From NCBI GenBank assembly GCA_903945175.1, contig CAJAUM010000121.1, positions 1-64,000 on the forward strand: a DNA stretch of 64,000 nt. The letters run 5' to 3'. Within the stretch, counting starts at the first letter, position 1. The number at the start of each line of letters is the position of its first letter. Positions 1 through 7,702 of this stretch are shown here, piece after piece. The translations under genes and the position numbers were made by a program. Origin of the DNA: an uncultured Bacteroidales bacterium. Its GTDB lineage: Bacteria; Bacteroidota; Bacteroidia; Bacteroidales; FEN-979. The notes beneath the pieces were generated by a model, which ran no database searches, was not told the DNA's origin, and was given only the letters and a program-made list of their open reading frames with translations.

Positions 1-2
1 TG

Positions 3-107
3 TTTGCTGCCGAAAACTTTGCCATCCTGAGATCCATTATCGAAACAGCCATCAAAAACAAACAAGATGTGCTGCAAGCCCTCAATGTAATCGCTCATTA
101 TAAATAG
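3..107 (+). mobile_element. 3' end of a possible transposase gene, cut by window edge
   Basis: An open frame enters from the left edge and ends in TAG at 105-107. The 34 visible residues (FAAENFAILRSIIETAIKNK, then DVLQALNVIAHYK) resemble, from memory, the C-terminal tail of IS66-type transposases in Bacteroidota, where an 'aetFaiLRtiietakk' pattern is common. A broken sensor-kinase gene begins within about 15 bases of the stop, which fits an insertion-sequence end lying between 108 and about 140. I cannot see the rest of the element or its terminal inverted repeats, so this is a weak call; any other gene ending here is possible. Confidence 0.35.
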
Positions 108-113
108 GACTGA

Positions 114-262
114 TTAGTTACACCAATTTTCAATCTCTTTCTCGCTAAAGTATTTAACAGCAATGCCAAAGAAACCTGTGAGGTAACCCTTTTGAGGGAT
201 GGAAACGCGCCAATGAATGTTCAGCTTACAGGCATAGTTACAAAAAATGAAGAAAATGTTTA
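114..262 (+). pseudogene. Truncated PAS-domain fragment of the downstream sensor kinase
   Basis: One frame reads through a recognisable C-terminal half of a PAS domain (AKVFNSNAKETCEVTLLRDG, then a VQLTGIVTKNEENVY tail) and stops at TAA 264-266. The expected continuation, LLIAVDITDRKRSEASLREN, is found in the next frame from about 260 and runs straight into the kinase gene. Adding one T to the TTT run near 258-260 would restore GTTTTATTAATT and join the two frames, so a single-base deletion (or a sequencing error) explains the break. The 5' part of the PAS domain is missing and the in-frame codon just upstream, 111-113, is TGA, so the gene also lost its true start, perhaps to the neighbouring insertion element. 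Confidence 0.6.
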
Positions 263-331
263 TTAATTGCGGTTGATATCACGGACCGCAAGCGTTCAGA
301 AGCGTCATTACGTGAAAATGACCGCTTGCTT

Positions 332-2176
332 ATGGAATCTCAGAGAGTGGCCCGTTTAGGCAGCTTTATTTGGGACATTGCAAGTGGTTTATGGACGAGT
401 TCAAACATACTTAATGATATTTTTGGTATTGATGAAACCTATACGCGCTCCCTGGAAGGATGGGCAGCATTAATTCATCCAGATTGGCGCGAAACAATGA
501 ATGTTTATGTCGTGAATGAAGTTTTAGGAAATTTAAAAAGATTCGATAAAGAATATAAAATCATTAACCAAAAAAACGGGAAGAACATCTGGGTCCACGG
601 TCTGGCTGAACTGGAAACAGATAAAAACAACCAGCCAATAAAATTAATCGGAACAATAACCGACATCACTGAGCGTAAATTGGCGGAGGAGGCTTTGAAG
701 TATTCCAAATCTTTAATGGATGCAGCATTCGAATCGGTTCATAACGGCATTCTTGTGGTCAGTGAGCAAGGAGCAGTAATCAAAACCAATGCTAAATTCG
801 CTGAATTATGGAACATACCTGGTGATCTCCTCTCCTCAGCAGATGATGCAGGCTTGCTGGACTATGTAATTGAAAAATTGGAAGATCCTGTAGAATTTAT
901 GACTAAAATTTCAGAACTATATGAAAACCCCGAGTTAGAATCCTTTGATTTGATTTACTTTAAAGATGGACGCATCTTCGAACGCATCTCGAAGCCTATG
1001 CAACTTGAAAGCAAGACAAAAGGCAGGGTGTGGTCATTTCTTGATATTACAGATCAAAAACAGGCTGAGATTGCACTGATGAAAAGCGAAGAAAAATATC
1101 GGTCATTAACTGAAAACATTGGTGAAGGTGTTTGTTTTGTAAATGAAAAAGAACTATTTGTTTATGCCAATTCTGCGGCTGAAAAAATATTTGGCGTAGA
1201 TAAAAGTGGATTAATGGGTTTATGTTTAAATGATTTTCTTTTAGGTGAAAATGTTGAAATAATAAAGAGCGAAACACAAAAACGCAGAGAAGGTGAACCC
1301 AGTTCATTTGAGCACGAAATAATTTTAAAAGACGGAAGTAAAAAAGACCTCCTCGCGACTGCTACTCCGAGTTTCAATGATAAAAAATTCATTGGAACTT
1401 TTTGCATCTTCCGTGATATCACGGACCGCAAGCGGCACGAGACAGAAATAAAACTTAAAAATGAACAACTTATTCAAGCAAATGCGGAAAAAGACAAATT
1501 CTTCTCCATCATTGCTCACGACCTGCGTAGCCCGTTCCAATTTCTTCTTGGCTTTACCCAATTGATGGTAGAAGACCTGCCCACCTTAACATCTGAACAG
1601 ACCCAGAAGATGGCTTTGAGCATGAGAACCGCGGCTACCAAACTATTCAACCTGCTCAATAACCTGCTGGAGTGGTCAATGATGCAGCAAGGAGTAATTA
1701 GTTTCTACCCTGAATCATCGATTTTGTTGAATGGAATTGTACCAATTATTGAATTGGTTCGCGATACGGCTGACAAGAAAATGATTAGGATCGTCTATGA
1801 TATTCCGGAGGATTTGAGGGTATCGGCTGATGCCCAAATGTTTAAAAGCCTGATGAGCAACTTGGTCTTCAATGCCGTGAAGTTTACGCCGAAAGGCGGG
1901 AGCGTTACCATAGTTGCAAAACCAATTTCCGATGGTTGGGTTGAAGTTTCAATAAAGGATACAGGAATTGGGATGAATAAAAGCATTGTTGATAATCTTT
2001 TCCGTCTTGATGAACAAACCAACCGCAAAGGCACCGAAGGTGAGCCCAGCAGCGGGTTGGGATTAATTATTTGCAAAGATTTCATAGAAAAACACGGTGG
2101 AAAACTATGGGTTGAAAGCGAAGTTGACCGGGGAAGCACTTTTTCTTTCACATTGCCGGCCAAAGCTGGAGCATAA
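332..2176 (+). CDS. PAS-domain sensor histidine kinase (remnant of a longer protein)
   Basis: The reading frame encodes 614 residues. There are three PAS domains (about 5-125, 125-250 and 255-375), each ending in a DIT(E/D)(R/Q)K linker. A HisKA domain follows with H-box FSIIAHDLRSPF (phospho-acceptor His about 396), then an HATPase domain with N-box NLVFNAVKF, G1 box DTGIGM and G2 box SSGLGL. It should autophosphorylate and pass the phosphate to a response regulator, but no receiver domain is fused and no intact regulator lies nearby. There is no transmembrane segment, so this part is cytoplasmic. ATG 332 is the first good start; TTG 326 is in frame. The coding frame continues upstream to about 251 through the end of another PAS domain, so this is the 3' part of a frameshifted longer kinase and may not be made as an intact sensor. 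Confidence 0.85.
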   Translation: MESQRVARLGSFIWDIASGLWTSSNILNDIFGIDETYTRSLEGWAALIHPDWRETMNVYVVNEVLGNLKRFDKEYKIINQKNGKNIWVHGLAELETDKNNQPIKLIGTITDITERKLAEEALKYSKSLMDAAFESVHNGILVVSEQGAVIKTNAKFAELWNIPGDLLSSADDAGLLDYVIEKLEDPVEFMTKISELYENPELESFDLIYFKDGRIFERISKPMQLESKTKGRVWSFLDITDQKQAEIALMKSEEKYRSLTENIGEGVCFVNEKELFVYANSAAEKIFGVDKSGLMGLCLNDFLLGENVEIIKSETQKRREGEPSSFEHEIILKDGSKKDLLATATPSFNDKKFIGTFCIFRDITDRKRHETEIKLKNEQLIQANAEKDKFFSIIAHDLRSPFQFLLGFTQLMVEDLPTLTSEQTQKMALSMRTAATKLFNLLNNLLEWSMMQQGVISFYPESSILLNGIVPIIELVRDTADKKMIRIVYDIPEDLRVSADAQMFKSLMSNLVFNAVKFTPKGGSVTIVAKPISDGWVEVSIKDTGIGMNKSIVDNLFRLDEQTNRKGTEGEPSSGLGLIICKDFIEKHGGKLWVESEVDRGSTFSFTLPAKAGA

Positions 2177-2342
2177 GACAAATTTACATAATTTCCCTTG
2201 ATTTATTGGCCATGTAATCCATCATCGCCCCTGAAAATCATCGCCAACCTCCCAATTACATTTTCACCGATTGTTTTCCGCTGTCTGACGGGAGGTTCTT
2301 CCATTCAATCGAAAACGCATCGACTACCCCAGCCATCCGATA

Positions 2343-2350
2343 TATCTTTG
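2343..2350 (+). promoter_or_regulatory. Putative -7 promoter box
   Basis: TATCTTTG matches the Bacteroidota -7 consensus TAnnTTTG and lies 27 nt before the ATG at 2378. The leader between them is A-rich (runs of A before the ATG), typical of this phylum. No convincing -33 TTG is seen at the usual distance. Confidence 0.4.
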
Positions 2351-2377
2351 CCTCATCAACATTAAAAAAATAAAAAA

Positions 2378-2746
2378 ATGAAAGCAAAATCAATCATCCT
2401 CGCAGCGGTTCTGGCACTTCAGATCAATGTTCTTTTGGCGGATAATACAAATTCATCTGCCCCCGCAGCGATCGTAAATTATTCGGTTAGTGCCTTAACC
2501 CTTGCCCCGGCCACCCCGATGGAAGCAACCTTTGAGGAATCGGTAATTATAAATGATTTTGCTGATTTGGCACCTGTAATGCCAACCGAGGCCTCCTTTG
2601 ATGATATGGCCATTGAAACCGTTTCAACACTGGAACTGACCCCGATAACCCCCGTCGTTGCTGAATTTGAGACGATCGTTGAAATATTTGTCATTGATAA
2701 TGGAACTTTGTCACCTGTAACACCCGCCGAAGCCTCTTTCGAATAA
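2378..2746 (+). CDS. Small secreted protein made of four 12-residue repeats
   Basis: This encodes 122 aa that I cannot assign to a family. A signal peptide is clear (MKAKSIILAAVLALQINVLLA, cut about residue 21). The mature part has four copies of a unit of the form L-x-P-x-x-P-x-x-A-x-F-(E/D) at residues 42-53, 64-75, 87-98 and 111-122, spaced 22-24 residues apart. The last copy is the exact C-terminus. Between copies are short acidic, hydrophobic spacers. The protein is strongly acidic and has no cysteine in the mature part. It is a lone gene with its own promoter box (2343) and a terminator just after it (2776). It is probably exported to the periplasm or surface; its function is unknown. 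Confidence 0.75.
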   Translation: MKAKSIILAAVLALQINVLLADNTNSSAPAAIVNYSVSALTLAPATPMEATFEESVIINDFADLAPVMPTEASFDDMAIETVSTLELTPITPVVAEFETIVEIFVIDNGTLSPVTPAEASFE

Positions 2747-3199
2747 CCCCGACATATTCCCCGATTGATTTATGAAACCGCTCCCAAATGGGCGGTTTTT
2801 TATTTTGGTGCCTCCGAATGATTGGGTTTCCGTGGGGGCTTTATTTGACCCTTTTCGATGATGGGATGATTCACCAAAAATAAATATTGCTAAACCGGAA
2901 CAATTCCCGACAATTAGCACTACATTTGAATGTCACATTTAATTTGTTAATAATGCTGACCTACCCGCAAGAGGCGGAGAACAAAAGACGGCACCCTGTG
3001 TACCGCAGAACCATTAAATTGGTCATAAAAGATGAAACGCCCCCTTCGATTCGACGGGGGCGTTTCAATTATGGACCTTAGGTGCACGGCCCACCCGCCA
3101 ATGCCGCAAATTTCAATATTCCATAAAATTTCCATTGTTCAGGTTCGCGGATTCTCGGTGAAGCAGATTGCACTAGAGTTCTTTATGAATTAATGCGGG
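2747..3199. other. Gene-free stretch with terminator and a perfect hairpin
   Basis: No credible gene is present. It holds the terminator at 2776 and an 11-bp perfect inverted repeat, GAAACGCCCCC (3034-3044) with GGGGGCGTTTC (3056-3066), separated by an 11-nt loop. On the minus strand the second arm is followed by ATCTTTT, so it could terminate transcription arriving from the leftward gene at 3200-3658, though it lies about 130 nt beyond that stop. Short open frames across 2887-3135 are created by the hairpin and look non-coding. Confidence 0.5.
2776..2806 (+). terminator. Rho-independent terminator
   Basis: AACCGC (2776-2781) pairs with GCGGTT (2792-2797), with further CCA/TGG pairing inside, followed by a T-rich tract. 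It sits 30 nt after the stop of the repeat-protein gene. Confidence 0.75.
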
Positions 3200-3658
3200 T
3201 CAGACCCTGTTCAATCCCAGGTGATTCCCCATCGTTTCAAGTTCCAATTTGGCCGCTTCAAGTGAATCGGTTCTTTTTAACGGCATGATTTCTCTGTTCC
3301 CGGAATCAAACAGAATCACCCGATAATCTTTTTTGGTAATGTCAAGAGCACGATTTCCCCTGCTGAACGCACGATAGGTTTGATTTGATTCCTTGATGCC
3401 GATTTTCATTGACGGCTCAATCGGGATCCATTTGCCTGTTCGTACAATCCCAAATAGGTTATTGCAGAACTTGACGCGTTTGCCATTATCGTCAATCAAC
3501 GCACTTGTTGAGGTGAATCCGACAAATCCGCCAATCAGAACCAAAATCAATCCGGAAAAGTAGAAGCAGGATAACACCAGCCCCGCGAAAAACAGAATCA
3601 TCCCGGCGGAGGTTCCCACGGGCCCGAATGATTTGTCCAGTTTGTTATTTGCAATCAT
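3200..3658 (-). CDS. Two-helix membrane protein of unknown function
   Basis: This encodes 152 aa that I do not recognise. Two adjacent hydrophobic helices (about residues 16-36 and 38-55) form a hairpin near the N-terminus. They are followed by a soluble domain of about 95 residues with alternating beta-like segments and a final amphipathic helix (SLEAAKLELETMGNHLGL). Two N-terminal helices followed by a small beta domain resemble bacterial PH-like or DUF3592-type membrane proteins, but no diagnostic motif is visible. It stands alone between a gene-free stretch and the methyltransferase at 3721, on the same strand as the latter (62 nt gap). Confidence 0.6.
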   Translation of the reverse strand: MIANNKLDKSFGPVGTSAGMILFFAGLVLSCFYFSGLILVLIGGFVGFTSTSALIDDNGKRVKFCNNLFGIVRTGKWIPIEPSMKIGIKESNQTYRAFSRGNRALDITKKDYRVILFDSGNREIMPLKRTDSLEAAKLELETMGNHLGLNRV

Positions 3659-3720
3659 TGTTTATGGTTTGATGCGTGGAATTTCTTTGTCAATTAATGT
3701 CAGTTTTTTATCCACAACGC

Positions 3721-4344
3721 TTAATGAAGCCTTCTGAAACTGCAAAAAACGAAGTTCTGTATAGTGCCGGAAGGTGTCTTGTGGTCAATATTGATACACG
3801 TTGCATTTTCAAAAAATTTTCCAAAGCGGTCGGACATAGAATGTTCGGAATATTGCTTGATTTCTATTCCGCTGCATTTTTTTGGTCCCTGAAGTGAAAA
3901 AGTCCCGATAACCAAAATACCCCCAGGCTTAATGCTTCGTTGAACGGCGTCAATGTAATTTTCAATTTCCTGGTCCAGTGTCAAAAAGTGAAACGCTGCC
4001 CGGTCGTGCCAAAAATCATATTTCTCCGATGGACAGAATGTCGCCGCATCCTGTACTATCCATTTTACCTTTTCGGCCTGGTCACCCAGTCTATGTTTTG
4101 CTCGCCCAAGTGCCGCCTGCGAAATGTCAAGAACCGTTATGTCGAGATACCCCAGGCCAAGCAGATGGTCGACCAGAAAACTGTCGCCACCGCCAATGTC
4201 AATAATTTTTGCAGTTATTGGGAGGTTGAAAAATTTTACGAAATCAAGAGATGTCTCAGGAATTGGTTGAAACCAACTTACATCCCCTGGTTGCTTTGTC
4301 TGGTAGATGTTTTCCCAATGTTGTTTCCGGTTAAAGAGTTCCAT
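3721..4344 (-). CDS. Class I SAM-dependent methyltransferase
   Basis: This encodes 207 aa. The Rossmann methyltransferase motifs are in order: motif I IIDIGGGDS (about 46-54), acidic strand 2 end VLDIS (about 70-74), WIVQDAATF (about 93-101) and the post-motif region IKPGGILVIGTF. The N-terminus (HWENIYQTKQPGDVSWFQ) is typical of a family of small cytoplasmic methyltransferases found across bacteria, often annotated only as 'class I SAM methyltransferase'. The substrate cannot be told from sequence. It lies directly upstream of the membrane protein at 3200 on the same strand; they may be co-transcribed. Confidence 0.8.
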   Translation of the reverse strand: MELFNRKQHWENIYQTKQPGDVSWFQPIPETSLDFVKFFNLPITAKIIDIGGGDSFLVDHLLGLGYLDITVLDISQAALGRAKHRLGDQAEKVKWIVQDAATFCPSEKYDFWHDRAAFHFLTLDQEIENYIDAVQRSIKPGGILVIGTFSLQGPKKCSGIEIKQYSEHSMSDRFGKFFENATCINIDHKTPSGTIQNFVFCSFRRLH

Positions 4345-4479
4345 TTTTTTGTATTAATAATTGATGAATGGGTACATATCATTACTTACATTAACTGTAG
4401 CAAAAAATCAAAGCAATGTATTCCGGATCCATAAAGATGATTCATCTGCTCAAATATGAGGTTGACATCAGCATCTGGT

Positions 4480-4779
4480 TCAACAAATTCCGTGGTTGAA
4501 TAAATTACATTTTTCACCCAGCCATTCCATCGCCTTTTCCGGGCTCCCAAATACCCTGTGGTTCGTTTTGCCCGACAAGCGGAGCATCAACCTGAAGGCC
4601 ATCGACCTGAAAAACCCGAGCCCGACCAATGCAATATATCTGATATAGGGGCGGTGCATTGCCACAACTTTTTTGATTTCATCCACCGCTTTGGTTAATT
4701 CGGCGGTTGAACAGGCGTTTGACAAATCCATCAACAGAATCTGCGTGTCGTTATGGGTGATGAATTGAACCGGGGGCAT
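4480..4779 (-). CDS. STAS/SEC14-like (SpoIIAA-like) small protein
   Basis: This encodes 99 aa. The pattern ILLMDLSNACS, an amphipathic helix, IRYIALVGLGFFRSMAFRLMLRLSG, then HRVFGSPEKAMEWL matches the alternating beta-alpha layout of SpoIIAA-like/STAS-SEC14 proteins, ending in the usual 'F.s.e.A..WL' helix. Such proteins are cytoplasmic or membrane-associated and their biochemical role is generally unknown. There are no partner anti-sigma or phosphatase genes nearby. The family call rests on the fold-like pattern only. Confidence 0.6.
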   Translation of the reverse strand: MPPVQFITHNDTQILLMDLSNACSTAELTKAVDEIKKVVAMHRPYIRYIALVGLGFFRSMAFRLMLRLSGKTNHRVFGSPEKAMEWLGEKCNLFNHGIC

Positions 4780-5079
4780 AATTCAGTGCTTGATGACAGC
4801 AATTTAGCCATTATAATGCTCACGAACTTTATTTTGAAAAATATATTTTCTCCCGCCTATTGACTTTTTTGATTTCGTATCCATATTTGAGTCAGTTCAC
4901 CAATCTTCAATGTTTCCTGGTTCCCGAAACTTAAAGAAATCCCGACGGGAAACACCTCTCAAAGTTGAAACCCTGGCGTGCGATCACAAAGTTCTGACAG
5001 ATTACCAAATCAATCATTAATCAACGGAAAAGTTGGTAACTTTGGTTGAAGAAATTCGTGATATAATCTGTGAAGAATA
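4780..5079. other. Divergent intergenic region
   Basis: This gap lies between the minus-strand STAS-like gene and cheR. The only signal I see is TAACTTTG at 5037-5044, a match to the -7 box, 35 nt before the cheR ATG. No RNA gene or repeat is recognised. Confidence 0.4.
5037..5044 (+). promoter_or_regulatory. Putative -7 promoter box for cheR
   Basis: TAACTTTG matches TAnnTTTG and is 35 nt before ATG 5080. A -33 element is not obvious. Confidence 0.35.
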
Positions 5080-6546
5080 ATGACAGGCAATGCCCATGTA
5101 AGTATTTCGGAAAGGGTAAATAAATTTATTACCAATAAATTCGGGATATTCCATTCCCAGGATAATCTGACCTTTCTTCATCGGTCGCTCAGCAATGCTG
5201 CCAGAGAGTTGGGCTTTCACCATGATTTGGAGCATCTTGCTGATCTCATTGAGAAAAATGAACTGACGCACGAACAGGAGGAGATCCTGATTTCTATTCT
5301 TACCGTGGGAGAAACATTTTTCTTCCGCGATATGCATACCCTGAATATTTTTCAGGATTATATCCTGGCCCCTTTATTGGATACAAACCGCAACCCATCA
5401 AAATCTCTGAGGATCTGGAGTGCGGGTTGCTGCAGCGGAGAGGAGCCCTATACCCTGGCCATCATGCTTACAGAACTTCTCGTGGAACCTGATGGATGGG
5501 ATATAAAAATTCTCGGTACGGATCTGAATCCATTGTTCCTCGAAAAAGCAAGAAAAGGTATTTATACCTCCTGGTCCCTGAGGAATACCAAGCCGGAAGT
5601 TATTGACCGTTACTTCATAAGAAGAGGAACAACCTATGAGCTCTTGCCATCGATCAGGAAAATGGTTACGTTTTGGCAGTTGAATCTGGCCAGCCAGCCC
5701 AAACCAGAGATCATTCCCCATCTCATCAACCAGGATGCGGTTTTGTGCAGGAATGTTTTGATGTACTTTTCAGGTGAACAGGTTTCCAAAGTCACAAAAA
5801 TGTTCTATGATTCCACCAATGAGAACGGATGGTTTGTTATAAGCCCGGTGGAAACATCCCTGCCTTTCTTTAAATCGTATATCCCGGTGGGACTCCAGGG
5901 TATAACCTTTTACAGGAAAAGCATCCCGCCTATCACCCAGACTGAACAGGTTCCCCAAAAATCCATTCCTGCACAAAAACCCGCAGTGCACCATAAACCC
6001 CAGCATGGGGTAAAGAAATATTTGCCGAAATATCCGGAACAGAAGCCTGCAAAGGTCGCTGTTACTGATCCTGCCGGTGACGCCGCTGCCTTGTTTATCA
6101 AAGGGAATTATACCTCAGCCATTGAACTTATTTTAAAGATTATGGATGCAGGCCCTGCAAACCAGGAACTTCTTCCTATGCTGATCCGCTCATATGCGAA
6201 TACAGGAAAATTGGAGCAGGCCAGGATGTGGAGTGAAAAACAGATCACCCTGAATAAAATGGATGCATCATCCCACTATCTTCATGCGGTAATTATGCAG
6301 GAAATGGATCTTCCGCATGAAGCTGAAAAGGCACTCATGAAGGCGTTGTACTTAGATCCTGATCACATTCTCTCACATTTGTTGATGGGGAACATATCAA
6401 CAAGGTTGGGGAAACACAGTAAAGCACGGAAACATTACATGAATGTCGGGGAGCTCCTGACAGCATTCAAAGATGAAGAGATTCTGCCTGAATCAGAGGG
6501 GATGACTGCGGGGAGAATAAAGGAGCTGGTTGGTTTAATGAAATAA
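5080..6546 (+). CDS. cheR: CheR-type chemoreceptor glutamate methyltransferase with C-terminal TPR
   Basis: This encodes 488 aa. It would transfer methyl groups from SAM to receptor glutamates. A CheR N-terminal helical domain (about 5-70) leads to LTVGETFFFRD (74-84). The SAM domain carries WSAGCCSGEEPYTLAI (motif I, about 112-128), ILGTDLNP (about 144-151) and CRNVLMYF (223-230). A basic, proline-rich linker (about 285-330) is followed by TPR-like helices (about 335-460), as in the CheR-TPR subfamily. No receptor, CheA or CheW gene is in the window. The only partner is a ruined cheB immediately downstream on the opposite strand, so this looks like the survivor of a chemosensory or CheB/CheR-type signalling module. 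Confidence 0.9.
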   Translation: MTGNAHVSISERVNKFITNKFGIFHSQDNLTFLHRSLSNAARELGFHHDLEHLADLIEKNELTHEQEEILISILTVGETFFFRDMHTLNIFQDYILAPLLDTNRNPSKSLRIWSAGCCSGEEPYTLAIMLTELLVEPDGWDIKILGTDLNPLFLEKARKGIYTSWSLRNTKPEVIDRYFIRRGTTYELLPSIRKMVTFWQLNLASQPKPEIIPHLINQDAVLCRNVLMYFSGEQVSKVTKMFYDSTNENGWFVISPVETSLPFFKSYIPVGLQGITFYRKSIPPITQTEQVPQKSIPAQKPAVHHKPQHGVKKYLPKYPEQKPAKVAVTDPAGDAAALFIKGNYTSAIELILKIMDAGPANQELLPMLIRSYANTGKLEQARMWSEKQITLNKMDASSHYLHAVIMQEMDLPHEAEKALMKALYLDPDHILSHLLMGNISTRLGKHSKARKHYMNVGELLTAFKDEEILPESEGMTAGRIKELVGLMK

Positions 6547-6571
6547 CTCTGAGTGCAACGTATATCTCCGT

Positions 6572-6965
6572 TTATGTGCCAGCCAGTTTGCCCATCATGA
6601 CCGCAATTTCTGGCGGGGTAAGCACATAATGGATGAAGTTCCCGATAACCATTCCTGTAAACCTGTAATGAATTCTTTTGTTATGTGCTGGACAATGACA
6701 ACCTTAACTTCCGACATCAACTTCACTGTTTGCAACAACTCCTTGCGCATCTCTTTGTGTTGTGGGTGATGCAGATCTGGCGGGCGCTTTACCACTGCCA
6801 GAGCGCCTGTATCAATACCCTGTTCCCGGTCTTCACGGGTACTTAAGGATGTGATAAGAATAATGGGCAGTTCTGTCAACTTTTTATTCGCACGTACTTT
6901 TCAGCAAAGTTCGAAACCATTCATGCGGGGCATATCTACATCAGAAATCATGAGGTCAAATTCTC
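6572..6965 (-). pseudogene. Decayed CheB-like (receiver plus methylesterase) gene
   Basis: Reading leftward from about 6961, one frame gives EFDLMISDVDMPRMNGFEL, a receiver domain with its phospho-acceptor Asp. It then meets a TGA at 6901-6903 and continues in the same frame with ELPIILITSLSTREDREQGI and a linker ending KLMSEVKV, typical of CheB. This jumps directly to IVQHITKEFITGLQEWL, which belongs near the middle of the methylesterase domain. The roughly 60-residue stretch that should hold the catalytic Ser (SSTGGP-type motif) is deleted. The last residues (HYVLTPPEIAVMMGKLAGT, stop at 6572) lie in another frame. Before 6961 the frame is also disturbed by what looks like one extra A. Nonsense codon, internal deletion and two frame changes make this a clear remnant. 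Confidence 0.65.
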
Positions 6966-7239
6966 TTTCCTTTCAGCCCGGATGGCAGAATCTGGCAATG
7001 ACCGGGCAGCCGTGGGTTTAATTGCGGAAATCATGAGATCTGCGACATCTAAACCGTTCATATATAATTTTGCGAATATATGTTCATTCAACCAAAATTA
7101 ATGTAAGGGATAGGCGCGTATTCATGTAGTGGAAAGTATTACAAACCATTGAAATTTTCTTATTGATGACCTTGATTCATCGGACCATGACCTGATGGGA
7201 AAATTGGATTTTTTTCACAGAAAGGGATAAAAACTTTTA

Positions 7240-7247
7240 TAACTTTG
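7240..7247 (+). promoter_or_regulatory. Putative -7 promoter box
   Basis: TAACTTTG, matching TAnnTTTG, lies 40 nt before ATG 7288. No clear -33 element. Confidence 0.3.
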
Positions 7248-7287
7248 ACTCAATTTTATTAATTCTGATGATTTGCATACATAAATT

Positions 7288-7668
7288 ATGAAAGTTTTCA
7301 AAAAATATTACACCATCTCAGCTTCTCCTGAGGATGTATACCGCGCACTGACCAATCCTGTCACCATCCAGCTGTGGACAGGTGAGCCGGCTGAAATGTC
7401 AACGCTCCCCGGATCAGAATTCGCGTTATGGGATGGCAGCATTTCCGGTAAAAACATCGAATTTGAAGAGGGGAAAAGGATTGTGCAGCAATGGTACTTT
7501 GGAGACCAGGTTCAGGAGTCGTTGGTTACCATCCTATTGCATGCACAGAAAACGGGAACTTCTGTCGAATTGATTCATACAAACATCCCGGATGAAGATT
7601 ATCCGGATATTGTAAGTGGGTGGAATAACAGCTACTTTGGCGCCCTGCGCGAGTTCTATCAGGAATAA
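7288..7668 (+). CDS. SRPBCC (AHSA1/START-like) domain protein
   Basis: This encodes 126 aa forming one AHSA1-like domain. The N-terminal strand and helix (KYYTISASPEDVYRALTNPVTIQLWTG) and the ending VSGWNNSYFGALREFYQ are characteristic, as is the central FEEGKRIVQQWYFGD. The fold is a hydrophobic-ligand or chaperone-activator cavity; the real ligand is unknown. It is cytoplasmic, about the usual length, and stands alone with its 3' end facing the DPP-IV-like gene (34 nt gap). Confidence 0.85.
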   Translation: MKVFKKYYTISASPEDVYRALTNPVTIQLWTGEPAEMSTLPGSEFALWDGSISGKNIEFEEGKRIVQQWYFGDQVQESLVTILLHAQKTGTSVELIHTNIPDEDYPDIVSGWNNSYFGALREFYQE

Positions 7669-7702
7669 ATTCCTCCGTTGCCAGCCTTGTTTCAATTGGA
7701 CC

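Larger units (their letters stand above)
6547..7287. other. Long region without an intact gene
   Basis: It contains the CheB remnant on the minus strand (6572 to about 6965). From about 6985 to 7100 the plus strand has an unexplained open stretch (beginning ARMAESGNDRAAVGLIAEIM) that I cannot identify; it may be further debris. TAACTTTG at 7240-7247 is a possible -7 box for the gene at 7288. Confidence 0.5.

Noticed and set aside
275-1433. 20-base repeat GATATCACGGACCGCAAGCG at 275 and 1414
   Set aside because: Both copies encode the conserved DITDRK linker at the end of PAS domains; explained by domain duplication, not a mobile repeat.
3197-3207. GGGTCAGACCC palindrome at the end of the membrane-protein gene
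   Set aside because: It reads like the core of some REP elements, but is single, short and overlaps a stop codon; no nearby REP-associated transposase.
6985-7110. Plus-strand open stretch ARMAESGNDRAAVGLIAEIM and following
   Set aside because: No start codon context, no recognisable family, and it overlaps the decayed CheB region; treated as debris.
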